This document shows, piece by piece, positions 12,790-24,462 of a DNA stretch of 64,000 nt (its first letter is position 1; each line of letters starts with the position of its first letter). The DNA comes from Siphonodentalium dalli (lineage: Eukaryota > Mollusca > Scaphopoda > Gadilida > Siphonodentaliidae). The position numbers were made by a program, and so were the translations under genes. The notes below the pieces were generated by a model, which had not been told where the DNA came from, ran no database searches, and saw only the letters and a list, made by a program, of their open reading frames with translations. The DNA lies in assembly GCA_032622095.1 (NCBI GenBank), contig CP136066.1, positions 64,388,609 through 64,452,608 of the forward strand, read 5' to 3'.

Positions 12790-13581
12790 TGGATTCTGCA
12801 CACTTTGCACAGAAGACAGGCATGGCACATTGGAAATCAGCATCCGTGTCTTGCCCAATCAAACGACAAACAAGACATTCTCTGTGCAATGTCTAACTGA
12901 TACCTCGTTCCTCGCCTAGGCAACGAGATAGACCGAATGTTAGGACTGATGGATTCTGCATACCTTGCCAGACGAGGTACGCACAGTGCTACATGTATAT
13001 GGCTGATAGATTATGCATACCGTGTCTGTGTTGGGGAAATTGTCAGTTCGCTGGCCATCACTATGAAGAACGTGATTTTCTGAAGAGCACATTACACTCT
13101 TGTTGTATTCTTATTGTTATTATATGCTTAAAGACATATTATGGACTTTTTCGGGTGCGTGGAATTGATAAGATAGTACTCATGCACTATGCCAACCTGG
13201 GGAATGTAGCATTCTACTAACATCGCCGAAAATTTCAAAGAAATCGACCATACCACTCCATCGAACATTTTGCGGCGCCAAAGCTACACGTTTTGAGATA
13301 TCGGCCTAACTTGTATAGCAGCACCTTTAATCAGTAACTTGGCGATAGAGACAAGCTTTCCATAGTGGGATCGCCACCGACATGCTTTGCTTTAAGTTTC
13401 CTAATGCTGAACGATTATATGCGGAATTATCACTTGAGTCACATGGCTCTCGTTGGCAATGAGACACACGTTACAAGTTACATGGTTTAACCTAGCTAAT
13501 ACGTTAAACAAACCACAGACATGTGAAATGATAATGATAATACAAGTCCAGAAGGATTGCTGTTCATTGGTGGTAATTTTT
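12790..13581 (+). other. 3' flank of gene C, related to the gene A 3' flank
   Basis: Phrases like GATGGATTCTGCATACCTTG recur within this flank and in the gene A 3' flank (24715-24900), indicating shared descent of the 3' region. No AATAAA was found close to the stop. Confidence 0.45.
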
Positions 13582-13634
13582 CAGATAATAAGTTCAACAA
13601 ATGATCTATGGTCATTTGTTGAACTTATTATCTG
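13582..13634. repeat. Perfect hairpin, 23-bp arms
   Basis: CAGATAATAAGTTCAACAAA (left arm) is mirrored by TTTGTTGAACTTATTATCTG with only a 7-base centre. Part of the arm recurs near 35090, suggesting a MITE relic. Confidence 0.75.
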
Positions 13635-13697
13635 AGCATATCCTAAGGGAACCCACTGTCTATGCGTATTTAATCACCGTACGATTTAAAGTTAAAG

Positions 13698-13845
13698 ACG
13701 TCCCCGTAGCCGATGTGGTTAGTTCGTGAATACGGTCATCGCAATCTGTGCTAGACGAGGTTGACGCGGGCTCAAACCCCGAAAGCAATTACATTAATTT
13801 TGAAGCAATGAAGACACATACTGAGTCCGTGCCTCCATAAATCTG
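13698..13845 (+). mobile_element. tRNA-derived SINE
   Basis: The head resembles a tRNA. An A-box-like TAGCCGATGTGGTTAG is followed by a degenerate B box (GGGCTCAAACCCC). After a short linker comes the tail GAAGCAATGAAGACACATAC and CATAAATCTG. The same head-to-tail arrangement occurs on the minus strand at 62994-63250 with a better B box. Confidence 0.72.
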
Positions 13846-14859
13846 GTAGAACCGGCGACCAGTGAAAAATATTATCACACGCTCTATTATGAGCTGAAAA
13901 CCCCCCACATAATTAAGAAATGGAAGCTTATTGTCATCATGGATCGAACATTTCGTCACTCTATGAAGCCTTTTTCGTCTAACTGTTGACATTTTGTTGA
14001 ATCTTGTGAATCCAAAGAAAAACAATTAATAAAAAAATTTCCATAATAAAAACTCATCTGCAATCACCACCAGTGCCCACAGCGTTTGACGGAATATTGT
14101 CCCGCAACGCGGTTGATACAATAACCACGTGACTCCGTTTGGGGAAATTTGATGGGAATAGAGAGTACTCTAGCTCAAAGTAGTTATTCTTATAAATGTC
14201 ATAGCAAAAATGTGCATCACATAACGCCATTCTTATACATGCATGTACTATAATATAGCGACTCACAGTGGCATGCAGAATGATCACCTTTTGTTTATCG
14301 TGATTAATTCGCTCCGAGTTATGAAGTGATTATTTACAATGGGCGGCCATGTTTTTTGACGAAATCGGAAAAAAATATATACATCCAGAGGTCACCCAAA
14401 AGATCCATATAACGTTTGGTGACAATCGGATGGTGGGTGTGGCCTGTATGGTTTGCCGAATGATTTAGTTATACACAGAGTAAAATCAAGGGGGTGGCCA
14501 TTTTTTTCGTAGAAATTCGTTCAATTTCAATAACTTACATCTACACTCTACACAATCACGTGACTAGGTGTACGGGTCAGATACTTCCGGTTTCGTGTTA
14601 TCGTAATTGTTTTCCAAAGCAAATGTGTCTATTGTTCTGCTCCTATACTTCTTTCTTATTCAGTGTTTTGATTCCAAATTCGCGAAAACCTATTCATGCA
14701 CATTTGAAGAACAAGAGCTACGCTGGGCGTGGAACAATACGCCCGGTGTACTTTTATGAACTGTACACAAACTAACAATGGCAGTGACTCTAAATTGTAG
14801 TATTGGAAATGATATTATGGGCGGACAAATGGACATATAAAACACAAGGTATGTTAATA
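13846..14859. other. No gene seen
   Basis: Only short, unsupported frames on both strands. No repeat structure is obvious. Confidence 0.4.
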
Positions 14860-15190
14860 GGGAAACCTCAAATATTGAAAATTCTAAGCCGAAAAGAGCC
14901 ATGTCAGTAAAAAATATTCGGATCGAACCCATATTCGAACTTGTCTTGTATTTTGGTCTGGAAAACTCACATACCTAATATTTGGTTCCGATAAAATAAC
15001 CCAAACTAAAGTTATCATCCGGAAACCTAAAATATTGAAAATTCTAAGTCGAAAAGAGCCATAAGTCGTACAAAATAATCGGAACAAACCCAAATCGAAT
15101 TTGACCTGTAATTTGGTCTAGAAAACTCACATACCAAATTTAGTTCCGATAAAATAACCCAAACTAAAGTTATCATACGGAAACCAAAAC
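14860..15190 (-). repeat. Two tandem copies of a ~150-bp dispersed repeat
   Basis: Two units each contain GGAAACCTAAAATATTGAAA-like and AAAATAACCCAAACTAAAGT-like stretches. The family recurs at 57880-58115 in the opposite orientation. Short frames in it read GFRMITLVWVILSEPN-like strings in several copies, but no known domain is recognised. Confidence 0.72.
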
Positions 15191-15850
15191 TGTAACGGAC
15201 AAACTAAAGGGCCCGCGCTGAGGTCCGTTCTGAGTTCCGTACTACTCCGTCCATATTATCGAGCTTAAACGAGGCATCAAAAAGTGCACAAACGAAAGAG
15301 GTTTAATGGATACTTTGAATACTGATATTATCATACCACATATACAACATATATTATCTCTGTAAACTCTGTTCTTAGTAATTTGATGTGTACACGTTTG
15401 TGTGTTTTGTAAACTCTTCAGTACTGGAGAAAAATACTAATTATTTGCAGATATATTATTATGAATGTCCAGGATTAATGAACCCTCAATCCTTGTTCTT
15501 TTATGCAAGGACAGTGTGGACATAAATTTTGTCCGAACTTTTGTGTTTTTACAAAGTTTGTTAGAATGATTTATAGAAACCAAACAACAGTTAATATGGC
15601 AAAAAAAAGAAGGTTTAAGGGCCCCCATAAACCCCTTTCGTTGGCGCAGGCGTCAGACAGACGGACAGACGGACGGCTAGATGGATGAAGAGACAAATAA
15701 CATAATAAGGCCGATTTATTTCCAAACAGGCATAAAAAAATGACGCAGGTCATTTTGATCACTTCATATTGCGATTATTACATTTTTCATAACAAATCTG
15801 ATGGTAATGGTAGCGATTTGACAAATAAATATTCACACACATTTGGTTAA
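15191..15850. other. No gene seen
   Basis: Non-coding. A short CAGACAGACGGACAGACGGA tract lies at 15654-15675. Confidence 0.4.
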
Positions 15851-16728
15851 TCAGTCGTATTAATCCGGCACATCATTCGTATAAATCCGGCACATTAGTT
15901 GTATAGATCCGGCACATCAGTCGTATAAATCCGGCATATTAGTTGTATAAATCCGGCACATTAGTTGTATAAATCCGGCACATTAGTTGTATAAATCGGG
16001 CATATTAATTGTATAAATCCGGCACATTAATTGTATAAATCCGGCACATCAGTCGTATAAATCCGGCACATTAGTTGTATAAATCCGGCACATCAGTCGT
16101 ATAATTCCGGCACATTAGTTGTATAAATCCGGCACATCAGTCGTATGATTCCGGCACATTAGTTGTATAAATCCGGCACATTATTTGTATAAATCCGGCA
16201 CATCAGTCGTATAAATCCCGCATCTTAGTTGTATAAATCCGGCACATCAGTCGTATAAATCCGGCACATTAGTTGTATTAATCAGGCACATCAGTCGTAT
16301 AAATCCGGCACATTAGTTGTATAAATCCGGCACATTAGTTGTATAAATCCGGCACATTAGTTGTATAAATCCGGCACATTAGTTGTATAAATCGGGCATA
16401 TTAGTTGTATAAATCCGGCACATTAATTGTATAAATCCGGCACATCAGTCGTATAAATCCGGCACATTAATTGTATAAATCCGGGACATCAGTCGTATAA
16501 ATCCCGCACATTAGTTGTATAAATCCGGCACATCAGTCGTATAAATCCGGCACATTAGTTGTATTAATCAGGCACATCAGTCGTATAAATCCGGCACATT
16601 AGTTGTATAAATCCGGCACATCAGTCGTATAAATCCGGCACATTAGTTGTATAAATCCGGCACATCAGTCGGATAAATCCGGCACATTAGTTGTATAAAT
16701 CCGGCATATCAGTCGTATAAAACCGGCC
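15851..16728 (+). repeat. 22-bp satellite array, about 40 units
   Basis: The unit is TTAGTTGTATAAATCCGGCA plus CA, alternating with a TCAGTCG version. The two diagnostic C/T positions nearly always change together, defining two unit subtypes. Rare variants recur at distances that are multiples of 22: the CGGGCATA variant 396 bp apart, and the TATTAATCAGG variant 286 bp apart. This shows internal segmental duplication. Confidence 0.96.
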
Positions 16729-17936
16729 ACAAAATTGACGAAATATGCACCATTGTTTGATGATGTTCACATGCTAAAGGTGTACGGTTCGCAAGACAAA
16801 GCTGCTGAATTAATGTGCGGTTAATAACACATTTTGGAATCATGTAGTTGGTAATAAAACACAACATCGGGACAATGATCACCATAAATTCGCCAATTTC
16901 GCTATAAGATCTGAAAAATAATATATGTACATTTCGAATTGCCTGTTGTATGCAGATGCCAGGTTGTAAATGTCCAACAATTGGACCGAAGCCATACATT
17001 TATTTTCAAGTTACCATGGTGTTGACATCGTGCATATGAGTGTTTTTTTGCACTAACCAATGGCTCAAATTCATTCATTTGTTGCATATATTATGTGGAG
17101 TATAACAGGAGATGGTACCATAATTGGCCGGATTTTGTGTACAGTCCCACTTTAAACGAAAGCGTCAGCACTCGTTATGAAGTATTTCAGTTTTGGGATG
17201 GTGGATGAATGATAAGTAGGGTCTTTCTCATTCTGTTATCTGATTTTTATGTCACCTGGGCACCAAACTTATAAACAATTATGTAATTTTACATATAAAC
17301 ATGTACTTTCCGAACCTATTCAGTAAATTGGGTTTTATAGAAATCATGTTGTTGTTGTTGTAATTGTGGCTCTAGAGGTACACTATATTGAACTAAAATC
17401 GACATTGTCTGGATTCACCCCGGGTGCATTGTCATGACGTTATATATGTACGAGCGCTACTGACAACCAAATTTGGTATCATGACCGGGTGACGAAAAGG
17501 CTAGTCTCTTCTACTGGTATTCTATAGAATATAACGGCAGAGTGACGCATAAAAACAAGAATCATTCATGTGTCTGAACACCGGCGTTATATACCCGAAC
17601 CGTAATGTCTATTATTAGACAACAATGCATGTACGTTGTGCTTTGAGGTTTTCTCCAAGATCTAAAATAGATAGCCAACCATTAATCAGGCCCATGGAAT
17701 TGTCGCAGTCGTACGGTACTATATTTAGATATTACTGCAGTTAAGCGGATATACACATAATGCATCTATGCACTCTATATAGTTTATCAATAGGCACTTG
17801 CTTGAATGTAAGACACAAATAACCTCTATGCGAGAATTATAAATGGACTGTAATGTGTGTGCTGGTATAATAATCAGTTGATAACTTGATCAGCACGGTT
17901 GGATTGATATGTCCTAACGATAGATACACACATTGG
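16729..17936. other. Non-coding region upstream of gene A
   Basis: No supported gene. It is bounded by the 22-bp satellite and the gene A first exon, so it probably holds the gene A 5' region. Confidence 0.45.
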
Positions 17937-17944
17937 TATATATA
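17937..17944 (+). promoter_or_regulatory. Possible TATA box of gene A
   Basis: TATATATA lies 123 bp before the gene A ATG, a plausible spacing for a short 5' UTR. The region is AT-rich, so chance occurrence is likely. CTTTCAG immediately before the ATG could instead be a splice acceptor of a 5' non-coding exon. Confidence 0.2.
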
Positions 17945-18067
17945 GGAGAACCGTAAATGTAAAGGGAAGCATCAACCATCAATATCGGTGGAAAGCTTCG
18001 AGAAACAAAATAGATCTGTGTGAGGGATACGACTTATTAGACGTTTCTTCAACTAAGAACTTTCAGA

Positions 18068-18883
18068 ATGTCTAAAACAACGAGGAGTATCAGTGAAACG
18101 ATTCGTTCTTTGCAGCAAATATATCATCACACTCGAAGCGCTGGTGGAACGACTCAACCAGATACACAAGAGGTCACAGACTCAGATAACGCTCCCGGGA
18201 ATTCCTGGACAGTAGAAGAGTTTATGACCATAATGAATGAGCTGTTTGCACTCAACGTTAAGCCTGACGTGGAACACAACGAAGGGGTAGATGAAGTTAG
18301 CCCGAATGACCGCGACGAAGATTTCGACGAAGATTTTGACTCAGACTTTGATTCCGATATTGAGTCAGAACACCTAAATGACAGCGCTTATGAGGCTATA
18401 TGTAAATTGTGCGTCGACACAACCGATACACAGGAATTGCCATGTTGTTCAGTTCAAATATGTGAGGAATGTCTTCGGACTTATTTCGGCGTTGAACTCA
18501 TGGCGGGTAAAGGCATGATTCGCTGCCCTATGTGTTCTACGCCACTGGGAGATGATTTTGTCGACGGCTACCTTTCAGATGATTCAAAAGTTCGTTTGAA
18601 TCAAAATAAGGTTGACAGTACTCGGGACCCTAACATCAAAACGTGCCCCAGATGTAAACTAGTGACGAACCGAAGTGAAGTGCCAAATGTTTCAAATGGG
18701 TCAAACGGCATGCCTGTTACATGCAGCAAGTGTGATTTTCAATGGTGTTTCGAATGCCATGGACCCTACCACGAGGGAAAGACGTGTTCGAGGGCAACAG
18801 AGGAAGGTGACGCTCAGTTGAAACGGTGGGCTAAACATTACAAGAACTCACAGAAGAATGCGAGGAGATGCCCAGGGTGTAAG
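18068..18883 (+). CDS. RBR-type E3 ubiquitin ligase, gene A exon 1 (N-terminus, RING1, IBR)
   Basis: First coding exon of a three-exon, 401-aa protein (join 18068-18883, 20366-20510, 24463-24707). RBR ligases take ubiquitin from an E2 bound at RING1 onto a RING2 cysteine and then onto the substrate. Residues 1-71 have no recognised domain and 72-105 are very acidic (DEDFDEDFDSDFDSD). RING1 has C112/C115, C126 or C127, C132/C135 and C153/C156. IBR has C193/C196, C219/C222, C227/C230, H235 and C240. CPGC at 268-271 supplies the first RING2 ligands. The exon ends in AAG|GTATGT at phase 0. Read-through into the intron would give a 288-aa protein lacking RING2, so the spliced form is preferred. 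The C-terminal hydrophobic segment suggests an RNF144/RNF19-like membrane-anchored ligase. The exact orthologue is uncertain. Confidence 0.93.
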
Positions 18884-20039
18884 GTATGTATATTCTGTAT
18901 GTTCTCCTGTATCAATAGACACTTATTGGGCTAGTATTCCGACCAATTTTAGGTGTACAATGGACAATAGTTGTTTTAAGTATGAACTGAACTAAATTTG
19001 GGACCACATGTATGTAGTGACAGTATGATGTCACATCAAGAAGATATTATGCCGTTTATAAGCTTGCAAGTTATACATGTATCACAAAAACAACCGGATA
19101 GGACAACAACTGCGAAGACCAAACTGCTGTTCACATCCACACGAGAACCAAATGAACATACCCTTATGAAAAATACAATCATATACGTTCCTTGGATGGA
19201 ATGCTTTGGTATCGGTTTTTTCTTGCCACAAATATTCCAATATTTCAGAATTGTTTCCAATTGTTTTGACTTGTAGATTTTGTGGTATTACTTGAGATAT
19301 TATAATAGCGGTTTATGGACAGCTCTATTAACCAGCAAATATTGAAGAGATACAGATACTTAATCGGCGTTCAGGATTAGATAGCGATCGATATTCAAAC
19401 GGGATATTACAAGTGCCACGCGAGGCTACGATTATGAGGTTCGGATCGACGAAATAACGGAGATATTTGAAACCATGTTTTTAATTATAGAGCGTACCCC
19501 AAACTTCCCCAAAACCCACCCAGCACTCAATAGGAGAATTTGATGACTTGTGTTCGACCAAAGTTGTTCGCTTGTGGTCTTGTAAATTCGTTCATAAAAA
19601 TCTCATTTATTTCTTCAAAGTACGTTCTATATAGAGTTATCACCCTTCCGAATAACTCAGGATACTCATTTCGAAATATAAACCTAACCTCGCGTGGCAT
19701 GTGTTGCTCCGATTGAATTACAATCGCTATGTAATCGTGAACCATGATTAAGTATATTTCGCTATCTAATCATGTGCGTATTTGGTGATAAGATAGGTTT
19801 AAAAGATAATTTCTGTTTTCAAACGACAATGTTTTTCAGCGACCTGCAGTCACTTTATTGACTCTGTCGCCATACGTGTTCGTATATCGTACATGTATTA
19901 AAGTCCATCTTTATCAATGGGCGAGCATGTCTGGAAACCAAATGCATCGTCTGAGCTTTTGAAACTGAAGTTAGACTTCCTGGTCTAGACCTGGCTGTTC
20001 TTGAATATGACACTGCTTTTTTAATACCAACTTTCTTAA
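18884..20039 (+). other. Gene A intron 1, 5' part
   Basis: Begins with a GTATGT donor. A minus-strand frame at 19527-19745 (72 aa, beginning MVHDYIAIVIQSEQ) has a protein-like composition, but I do not recognise it and see no splice or promoter context for it. Confidence 0.5.
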
Positions 20040-20232
20040 TATTATAAAGTTATTATACAATGTTGTGTACCGTATGACAGTATGTGTTTTTCTTGTACGA
20101 GTCCAGGTTGTGGTGAAACGTCATATTGGACGAGACACGCAGTGTCGAGTCCAATATGACTTCTCGCCACAACCTGAACGAGTACAAGAAAAACTCATGC
20201 TATACACACCATTGTATAATAACTTTATAATA
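20040..20232. mobile_element. Foldback MITE in gene A intron 1, TA target duplication
   Basis: The whole element is one long hairpin. TTATAAAGTTATTATACAAT at the left is mirrored by ATTGTATAATAACTTTATAA at the right. The arms continue inward (TTTTTCTTGTACGAGTCCAG against its complement) to a short centre near 20135. TA flanks both ends, which fits a Tc1/mariner-type non-autonomous element. No coding capacity. Confidence 0.88.
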
Positions 20233-20282
20233 TGGCCAGTTCGATAAAAAGTGAGAAATTCTTCATGTACATTGATATAATA

Positions 20283-20325
20283 ACTAATGAACACTCATAC
20301 TGAGTCTGTGTCCCCATAAATTCGA
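20283..20325 (+). mobile_element. SINE tail relic just upstream of the RING2 exon
   Basis: AATGAACACTCATACTGAGT and CCATAAATTCG match the tail of the SINEs at 13698-13845 and 62994-63250. The tail stands about 45 bp before the exon 2 acceptor, exactly as in gene B, so the insertion probably predates the A/B duplication. The SINE head is missing here. Confidence 0.65.
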
Positions 20326-20365
20326 TATATATATATATCTATCTCCATGTTGTTTTCAATTTCAG

Positions 20366-20510
20366 GCGTACGTACAGCGGAGCGATGGCTGTGATCACAT
20401 GGACTGCAATTGTGGTACTGAATTCTGTTATAAATGTGGCAAGTCAAGGGACAGAACCAATAGAAGACGAGGTAAATGCACATGCGATGGAACAAGAGAC
20501 AGGTGGCAGG
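20366..20510 (+). CDS. RBR-type E3 ubiquitin ligase, gene A exon 2 (RING2 / catalytic domain)
   Basis: The acceptor is TTTTCAATTTCAG and the exon joins exon 1 in phase 0. It encodes AYVQRSDGCDHMDCNCG then TEFCYKCGKSRDRTNRRRG. This is the RING2 core: C281 in the GCDHM motif corresponds to the ubiquitin-accepting cysteine of RBR ligases (parkin C431 in GCMHM). C286, C288, C293 and C296 are zinc ligands together with C268 and C271 from exon 1. A short basic stretch and a KCTC motif follow. The exon ends in CAGG|GTTAGT, phase 1. A donor 40 bases earlier (GGTAAATG) was rejected because gene B conserves the coding sequence beyond it. Gene B has the same exon with one extra codon. Confidence 0.93.
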
Positions 20511-21409
20511 GTTAGTACTGCTACATATACATATAAGTGTACTGACTTCAGGGGTGTGGCTTTATGATTTTTGTCGAAGCCACATGCTACTACACTACCT
20601 AATCAATATTTCCAACTCTAGGAAACTTAATTTGGCCCCACTAAATGCCCATTTAATTTTCGAGTCACCGTTATGTTTTTAAATTGAAGATAATGAAACT
20701 TGAGCACGGAACACCAAGTCGGTATCTCAACAAAAACAGCATGTTTATTTCAAATGGTATATAATAGGGCATATATTTTGTAAACAATTATCTAGGGGTT
20801 CGAAAATCAAGTGTGCCTTTCAGTTGAAATTTCCAAATAACTCAAATTGTCCAATTAGTCGGGAAGTTTCAACATAACACACATATCGTTGTAAAAGTTC
20901 CAACTGATGGATACCTGTCTATAATATAGAGTGACTCGAAAGAAGCAGAAAACAAGACATTTGGGCTAAAACAACGCACTTTATATGTCCACTAAATATG
21001 TGTTGGGAAATCGAGAAGGCAATTTGTCTTCCGTCTGATAGTATCATAGTCGCGCAACGAAAGAGTCAGCTATGAAGTGTTTGTTTGAATTTTGGGATCC
21101 TATCGGTTTGCGCTCCAAAATACGAATAATATTACTCGCTTTTGATTTTTTCCCGGTATCGAAATTGATCGATAAATATATTAACTACCTTTCTGCGAGC
21201 ATGCTGTAACCCAAAAAGACGCAAAGAAGTAATGAAAAATGCAACGACGAACAATGTGTTTGGGTCCCAAACAAAAAAGAGCCAATTGCACGACATGGAA
21301 CAGAAAAGAGCGTTTCGTGTTATTCTACTCCTGATATGGTAGCAATAAAGAGCGTTTGTCTGACTTCGTGCGAAAAATTGAAAACGGCTCGAAAATGGCT
21401 GTGGCTTCG
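20511..21409 (+). other. Gene A intron 2, 5' part
   Basis: Starts with a GTTAGT donor. No gene or repeat is recognised before the trinucleotide array. Confidence 0.5.
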
Positions 21410-21632
21410 TCGTCGTCGTCATCATCATCACCATCATCGTCATCATTAGCGCCGTCATCGTCGTGAGTGTTTCAACATCAGCATGTATATAGTCATTATC
21501 TTTGTCATCATCATCATCATCATCATCATCATCTCGTCATCATTAGCGCCGTCATCGTCGTGAGTGTTTCAACATCAGCATGTGTATAGTCATTATCTTT
21601 GAGGTTTCAACATCAGCATGTATATAGTCATT

Positions 21633-21676
<44 letters not shown>

Positions 21677-22143
21677 TGTCATCATCATCATCCTCATCAT
21701 CATCATCATCGTCGTCTTCGTCGTAATCATCTTCCTCATTGCCATCATCACCGTCGTCGTCATCGTCATCGTCGACGTCGTCATCACCATCATTACCGCC
21801 GTCATCGTCGTGAGTGTTTCAACATCAGCATGTATATAGTCATTATCTTTGTCATCATCATCATCGTCGTCTTCGTCGTAATCATCCTCATTGTCATCAT
21901 CACGGTAACGACGTCGAGTGTTTCAACATCAGCATGTATATAGTCATTATCTTTGTCATCATCATCATCATCATAATCATCATCATCATCATCATCATTA
22001 TCGTCTTCGTCGTAATCATCATCCTCATTGTCATCATCACCGTCGACGTCGTCATCGTCGTCATCATCATCATCATCATCATCATTAGCGCCGTCATCGT
22101 CGTGAATGTTTCAACATCAGCATGTATATAGTCATTATCTTTG

Positions 22144-22175
<32 letters not shown>

Positions 22176-22200
22176 GTCCTCGTCGTCGCCATCGTCATCA
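21410..22200 (+). repeat. Compound (CAT/TCA)n array with an interleaved spacer unit
   Basis: Long runs of TCA with CGT interruptions are punctuated six times by the same spacer (TTTCAACATCAGCATGTATA then GTCATTAT), near 21466, 21566, 21604, 21809, 21917 and 22107. Poly-His, poly-Ile and poly-Met frames across it are repeat translations. Confidence 0.94.
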
Positions 22201-22497
22201 TGTGACCCTAGACAAATATCGCCCGTACTGTGCTTTGCACCACTCATGCGTGAATAAAGTACTCGGTAGGTGTCGATATATATTGTCAGTATAAATGCGC
22301 CCGAATTCCTTGCAGCTATGTTTGCTAAACTTTGCTTCCTCGTTGGTGGATGGGCGTGGCATCAATGTGATGTGCTCAATACACCATACGTGTGGATAAC
22401 AATAGATGTAAAGCGCATTGCAACAAATTCAATGTATATATAAATGGATCGAATATTACGACATGTATCATTGTAACAGATTATGTTTGATATAATC

Positions 22498-22785
22498 CGG
22501 GTATATAATAATAGATATGATCGAAGACACCTGTCCGGGCGGGTATATAATAATAGATATGATAGAAGACACCTGTCCGGGCGGGTATATAATAATAGAT
22601 ATGATAGAAGACACCTGTCCGGGCGGGTATATAATAATAGATATGATCGAAGACACCTGTCCGGGTATATAATAATAGATATGACCGAAGACACCTGTCC
22701 GGGTATATAATAATATATATGATCGAAGACACCTATCCGGGCGGGTATATAATAATAGATATGCTCGAAGACACCTGTCAAGGGT
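22498..22785 (+). repeat. 42-bp minisatellite, about 7 units
   Basis: The unit contains GTATATAATAATAGATATGA, then T(C/A)GAAGACACCTGTCCGGGC. Two units lack the CGGG link. Because 42 is a multiple of three, several frames stay open without being genes. Confidence 0.94.
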
Positions 22786-22946
22786 GAAGGGAACTGCACA
22801 ATGCATTCCGACCATCCTAACCGGCCTGCGGCCGGAAACTACACAACAACAAGACACCTGTCCGGAAACACTTCAAAGACACTTCGAGTTCACCGCCAAT
22901 CTTAAGGTTTTTTTCATATTTTATTCACAAATATGATATGTGTAAT

Positions 22947-23805
22947 CTTGGAATCGGGTTTTTATAAACACTATGTTGTTGTATATGTGTAATCTTGGAA
23001 TCGGGTTTTTATAAACATTATGTTGTTGTATATGTGTAGTATTGGAATCGGGTTTTATAAACATTATGTTGTTGTATATGTGTCGTCTTTGAATCGGGTT
23101 TTATAAACATTATGTTGTTGCATATGTGTCGTCTTGGAATCGGGTTTTATAAACATTATGTTGTTGTATATGTGTCGTCTTTTAATCGGGTTTTATAAAC
23201 ATTATATTGTTGCATATGTGTCGTCTTTTAATCGGGTTTTATAAACATTATGTTGTTGCATATGTGTCGTCTTGGAATCGGGTTTTATAAACATTATGTT
23301 GTATATGTGTCGTCTTGGGATCGGGTTGTATAAACACTATGTTGTTGTATATGTGTCGTCTTGGAATCGGGTTTTTATAAACATTATGTTGTTGTATATG
23401 TGTAGTCTTGGAATCGGTTTTATAAACATTATGTTGTTGTATATGTGTCGTCTTTGAATCGGGTTTTATAAACATTATGTTGTTGCATATGTGTCGTCTT
23501 GGAATCGGGTTTTATAAACATTATGTTGTATATGTGTCCTCTTGGGATCGAGTTGTATAAACACTATGTTGTTGTATATGTGTCGTCTTGGAATCGGGTT
23601 TTTATAAACATTATGTTGTTGTATATGTATAGTCTTGGAATCGGGTTTTATAAACATGATGTCGTTGTATATATGTCATCTTTGAATCGGGTTTTATAAA
23701 CATTATGTTGTTGTATATGTGTCGTCTTGGTATCGGGTTTTTATGAACATCATGTTGTTGTATGTGTCGTCTTGGAATCGGGTTTTATAAACATTATGTT
23801 GTAGT
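22947..23805 (+). repeat. 46-bp minisatellite, about 18-19 units
   Basis: Units read TGGAATCGGGTTTTATAAAC, then ATTATGTTGTTGTATATGTG and TCGTCT, with small indels. A block of about five units (23095-23330) recurs at about 23455-23570, showing higher-order duplication. Confidence 0.94.
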
Positions 23806-24462
23806 AGTTGTGACCCGGAAGAGATACAATATATATAATTTGTGCATGGCATCACCATCTATACATGCACCACAACAGTTGTAAAATGAGAACACTTCTT
23901 GATAATATGGACCGTCATTTTTGGAGTGTGTCAACCTATTCACCATGAATCCGTAATTCATTAATTTTATCTTATTACGCGCGCCGCGTGTATACTAATG
24001 TACAAATTTTTGTTTCGCCTGGGTGCTGGAGTTTACGCTGGGGGTTTTATTTATAGAAAAATGGGAATTTTTGCGACGGATTTAAAAGTCGAACTGCGCG
24101 ACCAGGAGGCCGAGTCCGGTAAAAGGTGTAGTTGGAAATTTCAGTCAATAATGTTGATTTTTGGTTTGTGAAAGCTATGTCAATTACAAATAACAGAAAT
24201 GAAAAAGATAATTTTTAAGTCTTATATTTCAATTTATATAGACATTTTTCTTTCTGCAGCCCACTGAGGGTTGTGGTCGGAGACGGCCGAGTCGACCGCC
24301 GGTGCGTTAATTAGGTGCTGGTTGTTATTGTTATTTTAATGGAATTCTGAGTTGGTCATTCGCGAAACCAATATATTTTATATGCTATATAATTACAAAC
24401 ATGGGTATATAATATATATTTTGAAGGCGTTATCATTTCTGACATTGGTTTTCTTGTTACAG
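23806..24462 (+). other. Gene A intron 2, 3' part, homologous to the gene C intron
   Basis: 23920-24003 matches 11955-12045, and 24330-24462 matches 12465-12592 upstream of the gene C exon. Shared words include GGAATTCTGAG, CATTTCTGAC and the acceptor GGTTTTCTTGTTACAG. Confidence 0.65.

Noticed and set aside
15851-16728. CRISPR-like regularly spaced repeats
   Set aside because: There are no unique spacers, units are directly abutting, and the genome is eukaryotic with introns.
18068-18934. A single-exon 288-aa RING protein
   Set aside because: The last 16 codons are intronic; a good GTATGT donor follows CPGCK, and the RING2 remainder is present at 20366 in phase.
19527-19745. 72-codon minus-strand gene in gene A intron 1
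   Set aside because: Composition is protein-like, but there is no recognised homology, promoter or splice context.
21599-22247. Poly-His, poly-Ile and poly-Met proteins
   Set aside because: They come from a trinucleotide array open in several frames inside an intron.
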